Of a DNA stretch of 64,000 nucleotides, positions 23,040 to 33,600 are shown piece after piece. The stretch's first letter is position 1, and every line of letters begins with the position of its first letter. The position numbers were made by a program, and so were the translations under genes. A model generated the notes under the pieces. The model saw nothing but the letters and a program-made list of their open reading frames with translations, was not told the origin of the DNA and ran no database searches. The DNA is taken from assembly GCF_020520425.1 (NCBI RefSeq), contig NC_079487.1:67634398-67698397 (forward strand), given 5' to 3'. Source of the DNA: Spinacia oleracea (Eukaryota > Streptophyta > Magnoliopsida > Caryophyllales > Amaranthaceae).

Positions 23040-24675
23040 TGGTGAGTATGAGATTTGATCAGTATAACTATGTTTTGGATTAGTAAAGGCATGAAATGAA
23101 TATAATTTGGGGATAGGGTTTGAGTTATTTCAGTCCTCTCAGTGTGGCCTGGTGTTGAATGCTTAATGTCCAAGCATGTCCCTTTAGGATACAATAATGT
23201 CCCTTTATTTATTGTGATCGATGATGAGTCTTTTTTTTGCTGAGGAACAAGTCCAACTAACCACAAATGCTCGTGCTGCCATTAGTATCAGTAATGATAT
23301 TTCTCGGGCGCTAAGTGTTTGTGGTTTGGAGTTGTTTTAATGATGCTTGGGGACATTCTGAGATCAATAATATGAGGTTTGTGATCTTCAATGATGTGAT
23401 TGTTGATATTCTGAGATCTTTGTTTTGATAATTGTCCTTTAACTTCTTTTGTCGAACGGAGTGAATGTCATTTCACACAATGGAATGTGAATATCAATCA
23501 TTCCGTTCGGCAGAAGAATGTTAAAGATATGATAGTATTGAAACTACTTGATCAATGATGTGTGTCAATATGTCTGAGAAATGAAACCCTACATGTTAAT
23601 GATCTGTTTAATGCTTCATGTCCCATTAATCAGTGGAGGTCTGTGATGAGTCTTTCATTTGATGAGGTTCAAACCCTATGTTTTGATCAGTTCATGGTGA
23701 TCTGATGCATTGTTGATTGTTATTGTTATGCTTGATCTGTGATGAGTCTTTCATTTGCTGAGACTCAAACCCAATGTTCCAATAACACTTGTGTACCATT
23801 AGCATCATTGATGCTCTTCCGGAGCTAAGTGTTAGGGGATAGGGTTTGTGTCAATGATGCTTGGGGACATTCTGAGATCTTATGTCAGGTTAGACAGGAG
23901 AGGCAATTCATGTATTGCAAAACATGTATAATGTGTTTCTGATATTCAATGATGTTAGTGTTTCTGATCTGTGATGTATGTGTTGATAACCTGAGATATT
24001 TGATTCTAAACATGTCCCTCACCACCAATCACCAAAGGGAATACAGATCATGTCACATCATTGATTGATCTAGTATCCCCTTTGGTGAATTGGTGGTGAG
24101 GTTGTAAATCATTTAGAAACAAATCTGTCAATGATGTAAAACAACTAAACTGAGAGTCAATGATGTTGCCTTGTTCATTGCTTCCTTGTTTTTGCTGCTT
24201 TGTTCTTGTTTCCTTACCATTATATCTTTTGGCACATCGGCATCCAATGGGGAAGAATTTCCATCTGAAAATGATGTGATATGCATTCTTTCCATTTGGA
24301 TGCCGATGTGCTTAGAGATGTGATGTGAAGAAGTTTTTGTACTTATGCCTTGTGATCTGTGATGAGTCTTCATTTTATGAGTGTCAAAACCCTTTGTTTT
24401 TCAATCAAACTCATGCACCATTAGCATCCATGATGTTTTTCAGGAGCTAAGTTTAATTGGAAAGGGTTTGATTCAATGATTTTTGGGGACATTCTGAGAT
24501 ATTTATGAATCTTTGTTTATGTGAGGCATATTCCATGTGTTATCAATGATGAATTGATTGTTTTTGTCAAAATTACATCTTTTGACGCATCGGTTTCAAA
24601 ATGGGAATAATTTCCATCTGAAAATGATGTGATATTATTATTTATTTCCATTTTGAAGCCGATGTGTTTAGAGTT
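23040..24675. repeat. Array of foldback units with conserved flanks and variable arms
   Basis: Two kinds of hairpin alternate. Type A units (23215-23366, 23638-23720 truncated, 23733-23880, 24353-24500) share TGATGAGTCTT, CCATTAGCATC, GGAGCTAAGT and TTGGGGACATTCTGAGAT, yet their pairing arms differ. Type B foldbacks are 23437-23526, about 24004-24118, 24228-24318 and 24577-24672, with stems of about 30-36 bp. The last two share the loop TTTCCATCTGAAAATGATGT but have compensated arm changes (CATCGGCATCCAA with TTGGATGCCGATG, versus CATCGGTTTCAAA with TTTTGAAGCCGATG). There is no coding potential. This could be microRNA-like precursors, C/D-RNA-like units or cruciform-forming DNA. Confidence 0.7.
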
Positions 24676-24684
24676 GTGATATTG

Positions 24685-24800
24685 CAAATGCTGCCTTGTT
24701 CTTAAGAACCCAATGCTGCCTTGTTTATAGTGTTGCCAATGCTGCCTTACCTCTTGTGCCCTGTACTTTTTCTGCCAATGCTGCCTTGTTCTTGTTATGT
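24685..24800. repeat. Repeated AATGCTGCCTTG(TT) motif
   Basis: Four copies of AATGCTGCCTT within about 110 bp, with a related GTTGCCTTGTTCATTGC at 24165-24182. It lies just downstream of the transposase gene's stop, possibly in its 3' UTR. Confidence 0.7.
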
Positions 24801-25051
24801 ACTCATTTGATGTTTATTGCCTTGCCTTGATTACTCTACATTGATGTGAATAAGAATGATGGAAAAAAAACTTTACTAAACTTAAACATGAGATTCATTC
24901 ATTGATGCTTCCAAAAGATATGCTTACAAAATGTTTTGCCTACATGTTATGCTTGCATTTAAGCTTACAAAAGTGACAAATTGGTTTTACTTGTCAATTT
25001 AAAAACATGTCCCCAAAACACAAAAAGTTATCTAATTGTTTTCACCTTGCT

Positions 25052-26698
25052 TCACTGGTTTGCTTTCCATTCATCATAGAGTTGCATGCATTCATTAACT
25101 GCCCATATAGGTGCCTTGACTTGCTCTGGCAGTCTGCCTTCATCTTCTAAAATCTTCTTCTTGTTGTGTGGAAGTTGGTAATCATTGTTGCCTTTGTGTT
25201 TTAGAATCTCATTAGAAACAAACTGTAATGTCATCCACACATTAGACAATGTCTTAGGATGCAACTCATTAAAAGAATCATACACTGCTCCACTTAAGTC
25301 CTCCACAGTTTTAGGCATTTTCTTGTGCATAAGTGATTGTATTGACCTGAAAAATCCCAAGTCCAAGATGTTGCAATCTGGACTGTTTGCTGGCTGTTGA
25401 GTCAACACAAAAGTGAACCCATCTTGTTTGTAGTGTAGTTGCCATTCAGGATCATTTTGCAATATATGTGCCTTTGCATTATCTTGAATGATATAGATGA
25501 CCTTTTCCCCTTCATGTGGTGGCCACTTTGCCTTGATTGCTGGAATTAGCATGTTGATCATCATTGCCCTTGTTTCAATTTGATTCACAGACTTCACTGG
25601 CTTTGTTTCAATGGTCCCCTTTACTCTGTTTTTTGATGTCCTCTTGGCTGCAACTGCATTTGTGAATGGAAATATGCCTATTTTACCATCAAATTCACAA
25701 TTCCCATTTTCACCCCACCTTGGTCTGGCTACTGCTGCCATGAACATGAATTTTTGTATCTTGTTTCTTGAACTTGCACTTCTATGTGGATAGGGTTCAT
25801 TGTTTGCAAGATAAACTCTCTGGTTTTTTTGAGTCAAATAAAACCACTTCTCATCAATATGAATGAAGTCATACATGCTGTAATAAGTTGGTTCCTGTGG
25901 TATAGTGTAATCCATTATTAGTCTGAGTACCCACCTCATCCTTGCCATTTTGCATGCATCTGAAATGCCTGGATGCAAGGGACTTGAGTGTGGCTTAATA
26001 ATTTTCCTCTTGATGAGCCTCCATACTGTTGTTGGTCCCAAATTGAGCATTCTTGCAAGATCTACAATGCATGTTCTGTCCCCCATGGCTATTTGTGCAA
26101 TAGAGTCATATGTGACTTGAACCTTTTTCCTGCCACACTTGTGATACTTACTTTCCACCACATATGAATTCATTGCTGCCTTCTGCTTCTTTGCTTTGTC
26201 CCATATTGACCCTATGGTTTTTCTGTTGTAATCAAATTCTATGGCTGCATCCCTTATTGTCCCAAACAAAAGAGTTTCTGAATCTGGAATTTTTCTATTC
26301 AGCAGGTACACCAAAATTTCAAGCCTCAATTCATTATTTATTCTAGGAGTCCTAGGCTTATGATGATCTGTTCTGGGTGTTGCTGTTTGATGATGAATTG
26401 GTGATGCATTTTCTGATGGTGGTGGAAAGTTCAAATCAAAAAGAAATGGTACCTCTTGAAAGTTGGTAGTTTGCTGGTGCCCTTCCCCTTCTACTTCTGG
26501 TACTTGCTGTACATATTCAGTGCTGTTTGGTACATCTTCATTAAACCCAATGTCCCCAAAATCAGCAGCAGTATTTTGAGAAGCTTGTACCAAGTCAGCA
26601 GCATCATCACCTACCTCTGAGTCAGAATCGGAGTTAATGCCATCGCCTTCATCATCAGAAAATCCGAGGAAATCGTCATCCTCTTGATCTGAAGCCAT
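25052..26698 (-). CDS. Plant mariner-like transposase, DD39D
   Basis: The 548-residue single-exon product catalyses cut-and-paste transposition by binding the element's TIRs and cleaving DNA in the nucleus. Residues 1-65 are very acidic. Residues about 120-240 hold helix-turn-helix-type segments (TIRDAAIEFDYNRKTIGSIW; LARMLNLGPTTVWRLIKRK). The catalytic triad is complete: Asp282 in HIDEKWFYL, Asp406 in IIQDNAKAH and Asp446 in NILDLGFF, with 39 residues between the last two, the plant-MLE signature. No stop or frameshift occurs, and length is slightly above the usual 450-500. The start is the first ATG, in the context of the acidic MASDQEDDDF. It reads from near the right TIR (547-bp leader). 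It may also mobilise the Stowaway MITEs in this window, whose ends resemble its TIRs; that is inference. Confidence 0.92.
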   Translation of the reverse strand: MASDQEDDDFLGFSDDEGDGINSDSDSEVGDDAADLVQASQNTAADFGDIGFNEDVPNSTEYVQQVPEVEGEGHQQTTNFQEVPFLFDLNFPPPSENASPIHHQTATPRTDHHKPRTPRINNELRLEILVYLLNRKIPDSETLLFGTIRDAAIEFDYNRKTIGSIWDKAKKQKAAMNSYVVESKYHKCGRKKVQVTYDSIAQIAMGDRTCIVDLARMLNLGPTTVWRLIKRKIIKPHSSPLHPGISDACKMARMRWVLRLIMDYTIPQEPTYYSMYDFIHIDEKWFYLTQKNQRVYLANNEPYPHRSASSRNKIQKFMFMAAVARPRWGENGNCEFDGKIGIFPFTNAVAAKRTSKNRVKGTIETKPVKSVNQIETRAMMINMLIPAIKAKWPPHEGEKVIYIIQDNAKAHILQNDPEWQLHYKQDGFTFVLTQQPANSPDCNILDLGFFRSIQSLMHKKMPKTVEDLSGAVYDSFNELHPKTLSNVWMTLQFVSNEILKHKGNNDYQLPHNKKKILEDEGRLPEQVKAPIWAVNECMQLYDEWKANQ

Positions 26699-27247
26699 TA
26701 AGTCCCCTGTTTTTTTGCTATTTAATGCTGAATTGAGGAAGAAATTTTGGTGTTTTGCTTGTATTTATTGAACTTGGTAAAAGTCAGATTTTGGTCTTTT
26801 GTGGGGGGAAAGTGACCCTATTTATAAAGGGAATTCACTATGTCAACCCCTCAAAAATTTGGAGGGAAATTAAAAATCCCCTGTTTTTTTATTTGGGGGG
26901 AAAATTTGGAGGGAAAACTGAAATCAATTGTTTGGGCTTAATTTCCAGCCAAAAAAAACGTGAGTCATTGTATGATTAAATCTGATTGGTCCATGTAACA
27001 GCTGATGGGTCCCATACCCCATGTGACTGAATTTTTTTTCTGATTTCTTTCATTACTTTAATAAAATATCTACTTTTCTCCCTATTAATTAAATACTTTC
27101 TCTCTCTTTATTTTATTCAATTTCTTACACCCAATCATTATTCTTACACCCAATCATTACTCATATCCCAATACAAACCAAGATTCAGTTTTCTTAAACC
27201 ACACCCAACATTCTTTAGGGGAAGAACAAAAGGGAATGGAGGGAGTA

Positions 27248-28135
27248 CAATTTAAGGTCTAATTAAATTCGACAAGTGTTTGATTGATGACTTCGAAACA
27301 TGGGATCCGTATAGAATTTTATTAACCATGGCAATCGAAAGTGAAATTGGTAGAGTGTGTAGGGAATAGCTATGAGGCCATTTGCCCTGTTTAGTTATGT
27401 TGCTTGATTAGTTGTCTACCAAGTAATGCTTCATTACCATTGTGAGGTATGATTTATCGAATTTGATTGGGATGCTTAGGGAATGTTGTTGGTGTTGGCA
27501 GAAAATCAAGGTGTAATGAATAGTTGAAGTGTGAAAGAGTTAGCTGTTAGGTATTGCTTCCTTGTTTAAGGGTTGGGGTTGTCCTAGTACATAGCATATT
27601 TTTCTGTTACAGAGTGTTTTTTAGGAGCCTTTTGTATTAAATTATACTATTTCAATGTTGTTGATGTACTTAAAGTTTGCAGTAATTTTAATCATTTCTT
27701 ATGTTGTCTGTTGATTGTGCTGAATTTTTTTAGAGTATATCTTAGAAAAACATGCATATCATGCTTTACTTTTATGATTATTTCAATTATCCATTTTATG
27801 GATGGATTTTTCTTTTCTGGATTGGCAAACCCATGGTGACGCATGAGAAGGATCGGATATAGAAACGAGTAGCTAGACTTGTTACTAAACGACTCTTGAT
27901 CATGATATTAAGGTTGGTTTCTCACATTTGTGAGAATTTTTTTTATTGGAAATCTAGAAAAAATATTTTTCGTTTAATGAATATAACGAAATTAATGTAA
28001 ATCCTATTAGCTCAATTGGTAGAGCCATGTACAACTGCACAATGATATAGGTTCGAATCCTATATAGGCTATGAAACTTGTAATGTTTATGGGTTGCTAA
28101 ACTTTGCTAATAAAATAAAATTATATAAAAAGAAG
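27248..28135. other. Continuation of captured DNA inside the CACTA candidate
   Basis: Probably the intron of the captured SerRS fragment, split by the mariner insertion, since it directly follows the TA duplication. I see no coding exon. A tRNA-like stretch lies at 28006-28072. Confidence 0.4.
28006..28072 (+). tRNA. tRNA-like sequence, probably a pseudogene
   Basis: It shows a D-arm-like TAGCTCAATTGGTAGAGC and a perfect T-arm ATAGG-TTCGAAT-CCTAT, with acceptor halves CCTAT and ATAGG that pair. The anticodon stem is poor (CATGT against ACAATG with a bulge) and position 33 is not T, so no anticodon can be assigned. It is best read as a degraded tRNA gene. Confidence 0.4.
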
Positions 28136-28406
28136 GTACATTTAACAACGGTTGGGTAAACCGTTGTCAAATGGTAACCCCCTCTATAACAACGATTTCA
28201 TTTTGTCAACCGCTATCTATTGTTATTTTCAACCGTTGTCTACTGCAACCTTTTTAGTAGTGTTGATAAGCACCAAAATTAACAATGTTAATGATAAACT
28301 AAAATAATTATTAAAAAAAAATAGGAAAAAAGGCTTGGGACAATTCATTATTCTCTGTACAACAGAAATATTAAACAAATGTAAAGAATTTCAAGATCAA
28401 GCTTAC

Positions 28407-28720
28407 CGGACGTGGAGGCAGACTTAGAGGTCCAAGATAACATGATGCAACAGATTCACCTTGGTCTGGTGGGTGATGATATCTACAAGGGGTACCAAAT
28501 TACAATTCCCTTTTTTCAAACAATATTGACACTCAGGTTCACCTGGTTTCTCTGGAAACTTATGGTCTGCGGTAATAGTGACTGACTTCCCCGCAGAATA
28601 TGGCAGAGCGTAAGATTCAGGTAGACCAGGTGCAGAAGGTGACAGTGGTGTCACTCCATATACAGAACCTCCTGCAGCAGCAGGTTGACCACCTGGTGAT
28701 AGAACAAGACTTACAGGTCC
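28407..28720 (-). pseudogene. CCCH zinc-finger (ZFN-like) gene fragment, one exon
   Basis: The exon has an acceptor (GATGTAG before 28720) and a donor (CCG|GTAAGC at 28407). Its frame reads VSLVLSPGGQPAAAGG, GVTPLSPSAPGLPESYALPY and FPEKPGEPECQYCLKKGNC, which matches plant nucleic-acid-binding proteins with several C-x8-C-x5-C-x3-H fingers. Near 28494-28505 a single missing base shifts the frame. The rest of the finger, CRYHHP, and a following SCYLGPLSLPPRP are readable in the next frame. The fragment is flanked on the left by the CACTA candidate and on the right by a LINE, and no other exon was found. It is a broken copy; the orientation agrees with the Helitron candidate and with FEN1 at 34.6 kb. 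Confidence 0.75.
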
Positions 28721-28799
28721 CTACATCAATCAAGAAAACACATCAGTAAAGAGTTTAGTAACTCCTGCCAGTAAGCCATATAACTATACAATATTAATA

Positions 28800-31700
28800 A
28801 CTTAGCCACTATTTCGGAGGACATTAATGATTCCTATATTACTTTAATCCCTAAATCAGATCAGCCGGAAAGCATGGCGGATTTTAGACCAATAGGGCTG
28901 TGCAACACGATATACAAATTAGTGACTAAAATTATCACAAATCGACTTAGACCCATTCTAGATAATTTAATAAGCCCTCTTCAATCAAGTTTTATTAAGG
29001 GGAGGGGTATTGAGGATAATGTGATCGTTGTGAAGGAAGTTGCTCATCACTTTCATAAATCTAGAAAAGGAAAGAACATAATGGCATTGAAATTAGATTT
29101 AACTAAAGCCTATGATAGTCTTGAGTGGAGTTTTATTAGAGATACATTAATTAGCTATAATTTTCCTTTAAAATTATTGATTTGATCATGTGCTGTATCA
29201 CTACCCCAAATATTGTTGTTTTATGGAATGGAGAAATCACGGAGAATTTTAGACCCTCTAGAGGCATACGGCAGGGTGATCCTTTGTCGTCTTACATTTT
29301 TGTGTTATGTTTGGATAGACTTTCTATGCTTATTGAGGAGAGAGTGAAAAAAGGTGAGTGGAGTCCGTTAAAACTAACTAAAAATATCTCCCTTTCTCAT
29401 GTTTTTTATGCGGACGATGTCTTTTTATTTGGGACAGCCACTGCTAAGAATATGGAGATTATTATGCAAACTATTGAGGATTTTGGAACTATGTCAGGGT
29501 TAAAAGTTAATATGAGGAAATCTTCAATTATTTTCCCACTAAAAATGAATCATACTATCAGAAACACTATTGCTCAACCTTATGGGCTTCGCATTTCAAC
29601 TTGTTTTGGAAAGTACTTAGGAGTGGATATAAGACCAAACAAATTAAAAATAAACAACTACTTTGGACTCCTAGACAAGACTATGGATCGAATAAAGGGT
29701 TGGCAAGCTAAGTTATTAAATATGGCGGGAAGGTGTACCCTTATTAAATCAGTTTTAAATACCTACCCACTTTATACGATGCAGACTAATATTATTCCGA
29801 ACAATGTGATAGATAGATTAGAAAAATCTTGTCGAAAGTTTTTATGGAATAAAGTGGATAGAACCAGATATCTAGCCCGTATTTCTTGGAATAAAATTAC
29901 AATTCCTATGGGATTGGGGGGTTGGGAATAAAAAAGTTAAAGGAGTGGAATATTTGTTTTATGGCAAAATTGGGATTGAAATTATTAACTTTGTCGGATA
30001 AACTGTGGGTTCGCATTTTTAAAGACAAATACATTAAAAACGGATCCTTTTTTGACTGTATGTCTAACCCAAGGCATTCCCCGATATGGAGGGACATTTT
30101 AAAGGGACGAGACCTTTTAAAAAAGGGAATAAAAATTGGAATTGGGGATAGGAAATCCACTTCGTTTTGGTATCATCATTGGGTCGGAGCTGAACCATTA
30201 TACAAAGTCATAAATAGGGATATTCCGAATGCTGTGGGACATTTATATGTGTGTGATATTATAAAAAATGGAGTCTGAAATTTTCAAAGAGTGGCGCATA
30301 TCCTCCCTGATCCTATTAAAACTGATATTCTAGTTACTCCATTGGCCAGAGTGTCTCAGGGAAAAGATTTCTACACTTGGGTAGATTCAAAGACTGGAAA
30401 TTTTAGTATTAAGTCTGCTTATTCCCTCCTTTGTAATTCCCTTTCACATTTCCCTATTAACTCTAATACTGTTTCTTGGAAATCTTTGTGGAAAATTCCA
30501 TCACCATTTAAGTATAGAATGTTGTTATGGAATTGCGTTCACCAAATCTTGCCAGTTGCTGATAGTCTATCAAAATATATAGAATCCATTTCTGGACAAT
30601 GCTGTAGATGCTCCTGTGATGCAGAAACTCATCTGCACTTGTTTCGAGATTGTGGGGATTCTAGCATCCTTTGGAATTTTATTTTCCAACGTATTTCAGT
30701 AGCTAAGGAAGTGTGCTTACATTTTTTTTTTTAATTCTAATTGGCACCAATGGATGCAGTACAATCTAAGTTTAAGCACAGACTGGAAAATTGTTTTTAT
30801 AGTGGCTGTGTGGCATATTTGGAAGGCTCGTAATAGAGCAGTTTTTGAGATGAACATGATCAAGCCATTCTCCGTTTATAATGCATTCTATGTGGACTAT
30901 AGGGAAACTAACTCAATGGTGCAGGCTAAGGTTGCAGGTAACTGGTTGCAGAAGGCTCCAGCTTGGAAGCCTCCAGCACCTGGTTTTCTGAAACTTAACA
31001 TTGATGGCAGTTGGAAAGAAAAAGACGAAGCAGGGGGTGGTGGTGTTTTTAGAAGTGAAACAGGGAGCTGGTATATTGGATTTGCAAGTAAGTACAATGC
31101 CATCACTCCACTGGCAGCAGAGTTGTATGCACTAAGGGAGGGTCTTCAAATGGCACTGGATTATGGGGTGCAGAAATTGGAAGTGGAGACTGATGCAGAA
31201 CTATTGATTAAGTTGTTAACAGCTATGGAAGATTATTATCATCATGAGTTAGCTCCAGTTATCAAGGACGTTGCTTGTCTTATGACAAGGTTCAGTTCGT
31301 TTTCAATTACTCATCTTCCAAGGTTGTTTAACAAGCTTGCACACTGTATGGGACAATATGCAATATCTATGGCATTGGGTCATAAAGTGTTTCTCAACCA
31401 TCCACCGTTCACAGACGTGGTGTATCAGACACAACTTAAACAAGCAAAAGATAGTTTGGGGGAGATGGGGGAATCTTCATCAGGAGCACAACGCCATACA
31501 CAACTCATTGATTTGGAGATCCCACCACCACCAGAGGCAGCGCCAACCACAACAATAACAACAGAGATCATGTTTGGTACAATCCCAACCAAAGTCACAA
31601 CCCAGTTGATCAATGTCAAGAGGAAATCGGATGTGCAGCAAGGAGAGTCGTCGAATGTTAAGGAGTGAGTTGGGTGTTTTAGTGATCCTCCTTTCTTCTT

Positions 31701-31897
31701 TAGATGAAATCAGTTAATGGGCAAATAGTCAGGGGAGGGGGCACTGTTTTTTGGGTAGAAATTAGGGCTTGTAATTTTACTAGTTTTTGTGATTACGGGC
31801 TACAAGTTTTTGGTGTTTCGCCTGTAGCTTTTGTAACGATCAAATTGTGCTTTAACGGTTAATATAATATAACATCTTCGTCTTTGCGTAAAAAAAA
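28800..31897 (+). mobile_element. 5'-truncated L1-type LINE with RT, zf-RVT and RNase H
   Basis: Reading frames in order: reverse transcriptase start (ADFRPIGLCNTIYKLVTKII, 28874-29185), RT core with RGIRQGDPLSSYIF and the catalytic FYADDV (29182-29931), connection region (29922-30278), a zf-RVT-like segment (30291-30734: FKYRMLLWN, CRCSCDAETHLHLF), and an RNase H domain (30754-31668: KLNIDGSWK, AELYALREGL, VETDAELL). Frames are separated by frameshifts or stops (about 29180, 29925, 30278 and 30734), so it is dead. The endonuclease and ORF1 are missing through 5' truncation. The 3' end is an A-run at 31890-31897. No target duplication could be read. It lies next to the CCCH fragment, apparently in its upstream intron. 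Confidence 0.88.
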
Positions 31898-33319
31898 CAT
31901 TTGCCAATTACTACCTACGTCAGTTGTCCCTATGTCACAAACCTCAAGTATCCGGCCACATGCATAATTTATCAATAAACTAAAGAACACCCTTAGAATG
32001 GAATACTTGGCTCAGAAGAAGCCTCTTTTAACATCATTTGTCTTTCCTTCCCACTAAAAAGGGCATTGGTTTAGAAAAAGATAGAAGACTATAGTACTTG
32101 TTCAATGGTGTCTCTTTCAAGATCAATAGAGATGAAAACTGGCACAATTTCAATTCCTGATTTTTCTTCTGCACAAGATCATGATATATTGAGTATTAAC
32201 ATCTGCTTTGAGCATGGTATACACAATTACAACTATATCCTAGACAAAGTGTCATACTTCTACTGAAGATTTGCACAAGAAAAATCCTATTCTTGGATAG
32301 TCAAGGAGACAGCTTTTACTAAAATTGTACTCCCTCCTTCCCGGAATACTTGACCTGTTTTCCTTATCGGGCCGTCCCTTAATACTTGACCTGTTTCTAA
32401 AAATGGAAATATTCTAACAATATTATATTATTTCTCATTCCACCCCTATTAACCCACCTACCCCCTACTCCATACAAAAAATAATTAAAAATTCAACCCC
32501 TACTCTCCCCCAACCCCACCTCTTAACCCACTTCCCACTAACTACATTAAAATAATACCCCACTATCAACTACTACCTATTAAATTAAATAAGCCAATTC
32601 AAGTCCCTTAAACTCTGTGCCGGTCAAACCGGGTCGAGTATTCCGGGACGGAGGGAGTACACAACCAAAAAGATGCAGTCACATCAAGACTCCCAGAAGG
32701 TCAGAAGGGAGTTCCCAATAACTAAATCGTACTATTATAAATTTTAAAAGAACAGAGAAGAAAAAAAGAGCAGTGCGGTCATTACCTTTCAATGATAAAA
32801 TGATAAAATACAGAACAATAGGCATTATAATCAACTATAGCTCATAACAGGCATTTTTAAGGAATAAGTAAAAAATAATCAAGTCAAATCAAGTCAATAA
32901 TAATCAAGTCAAATCAAGTACGAGTAAAAAAATGGAAAAGGGGCCTAGAGCTTTTATGCTTTACCACACAACAAATGCTCAGATCATGGTTAATTCTTTG
33001 GTCAATTTTCAAGGTCTTTAACTCTTTTAACATCAAAAGTCAGTCCAATTCCTTAAGAAAAGAAAAATTTGATAATTTGTTGGAATAAAAGATGGAAGAA
33101 ATACCTCTTTCCCACCAGTATTAAAGCTCTGCTGGCATTGGGAGTCTTAATGGTGCTTTATAGAAGGAGTTTACCACATTTATCTCTCTTGATCTACTTC
33201 ATTCACATAAGTTTTCCAGTAATAAGGAAGCTGGATCATAGAAACAACTTATTTCATTCTCTGAAGCATAAAAATGTGGTAATGTTCAGTTCATTCTCAA
33301 GAATAGGCAGACATCATAC
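31898..33319. other. Non-coding captured or intergenic DNA with one MITE
   Basis: Apart from the Stowaway element at 32330-32657 and short direct repeats of AATCAAGTCAAATCAAGT at about 32875-32920, no structure was seen. Parts may be introns of the captured fragments on the minus strand. Confidence 0.4.
32330..32657. mobile_element. Stowaway MITE
   Basis: Left end CTCCCTCCTTCCCGGAATAC and right end GTATTCCGGGACGGAGGGAG are inverted repeats with TA on both sides (32328-32329 and 32658-32659). 328 bp, no gene. Confidence 0.9.
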
Positions 33320-33600
33320 CTGAAAAAAATGGTTGACGAAACGTCGAAATCTGGAGTTTGCCATGAATCTTTTTCCTCATAAAAATAGGAATGTTGAGGA
33401 TCAGCATATGAACCCCTCTCTTCTGTAACCACTGCATCCAATTCACAAGACCAAGCTGATTGTTGAGACTGCAGCCTAATTCGATCTCGGCAACTGGAAC
33501 ATTTTCAGATACCTTCTTTTGAGATCTCAGTTTTATAGAGCTAGAAGGCTCTAACTTTTGGAAGAAAGTCTCTTCTTGGTCTGCATTGCCAACGTCTGGA
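33320..33600 (-). pseudogene. Unidentified exon-like fragment
   Basis: On the minus strand a frame of more than 90 codons without stop ends TTTTTTCAG|GTATGATG at 33320. It reads for example QKKVSENVPVAEIELG; a second frame in the 3' half reads SYADPQHSYFYEEKDSWQTP, so a frameshift inside one ancestral exon is possible. I recognise no family. Orientation agrees with the FEN1 and CCCH fragments on either side, so it may be a third captured gene piece. Confidence 0.3.

Larger units (their letters stand above)
20953..27245 (-). mobile_element. Full-length mariner-like element (MLE), 6.3 kb, probably autonomous
   Basis: Terminal inverted repeats CTCCCTCCATTCCTTTTTGT (left) and CTCCCTCCATTCCCTTTTGT (right, inverted) match at 27 of the first 28 positions and are flanked by TA (20951-20952 and 27246-27247). 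These are Stowaway/plant mariner ends, and the element encodes a matching intact transposase at 25052-26698. The left end repeats the inner part of its TIR (TTTCTTTTTGTTCTTCCCCT) again at about 20997-21020. Plant MLEs are usually 3-5 kb; the extra length here comes from a possible second gene and a repeat-hairpin array (22.7-24.8 kb). It is nested in the SerRS fragment's intron. Confidence 0.9.
19678..28262. mobile_element. Candidate CACTA element carrying a captured gene fragment
   Basis: The left end is CACTACAAAAAAATGTT and the right end, inverted, is CACTACTAAAAAGGTTG. Both are flanked by the 3-bp sequence TTG (19675-19677 and 28263-28265). Right subterminal DNA has several copies of ACAACGGTT/AACCGTTG in both directions, and the left has CCAACGG. 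CACTA elements have such subterminal repeats and 3-bp duplications. The 8585-bp interior lacks CACTA transposase but holds a broken organellar SerRS fragment and a nested mariner element (20953-27245). The TIR match is short and imperfect, so pairing of these two ends is likely but unproven. Confidence 0.45.
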
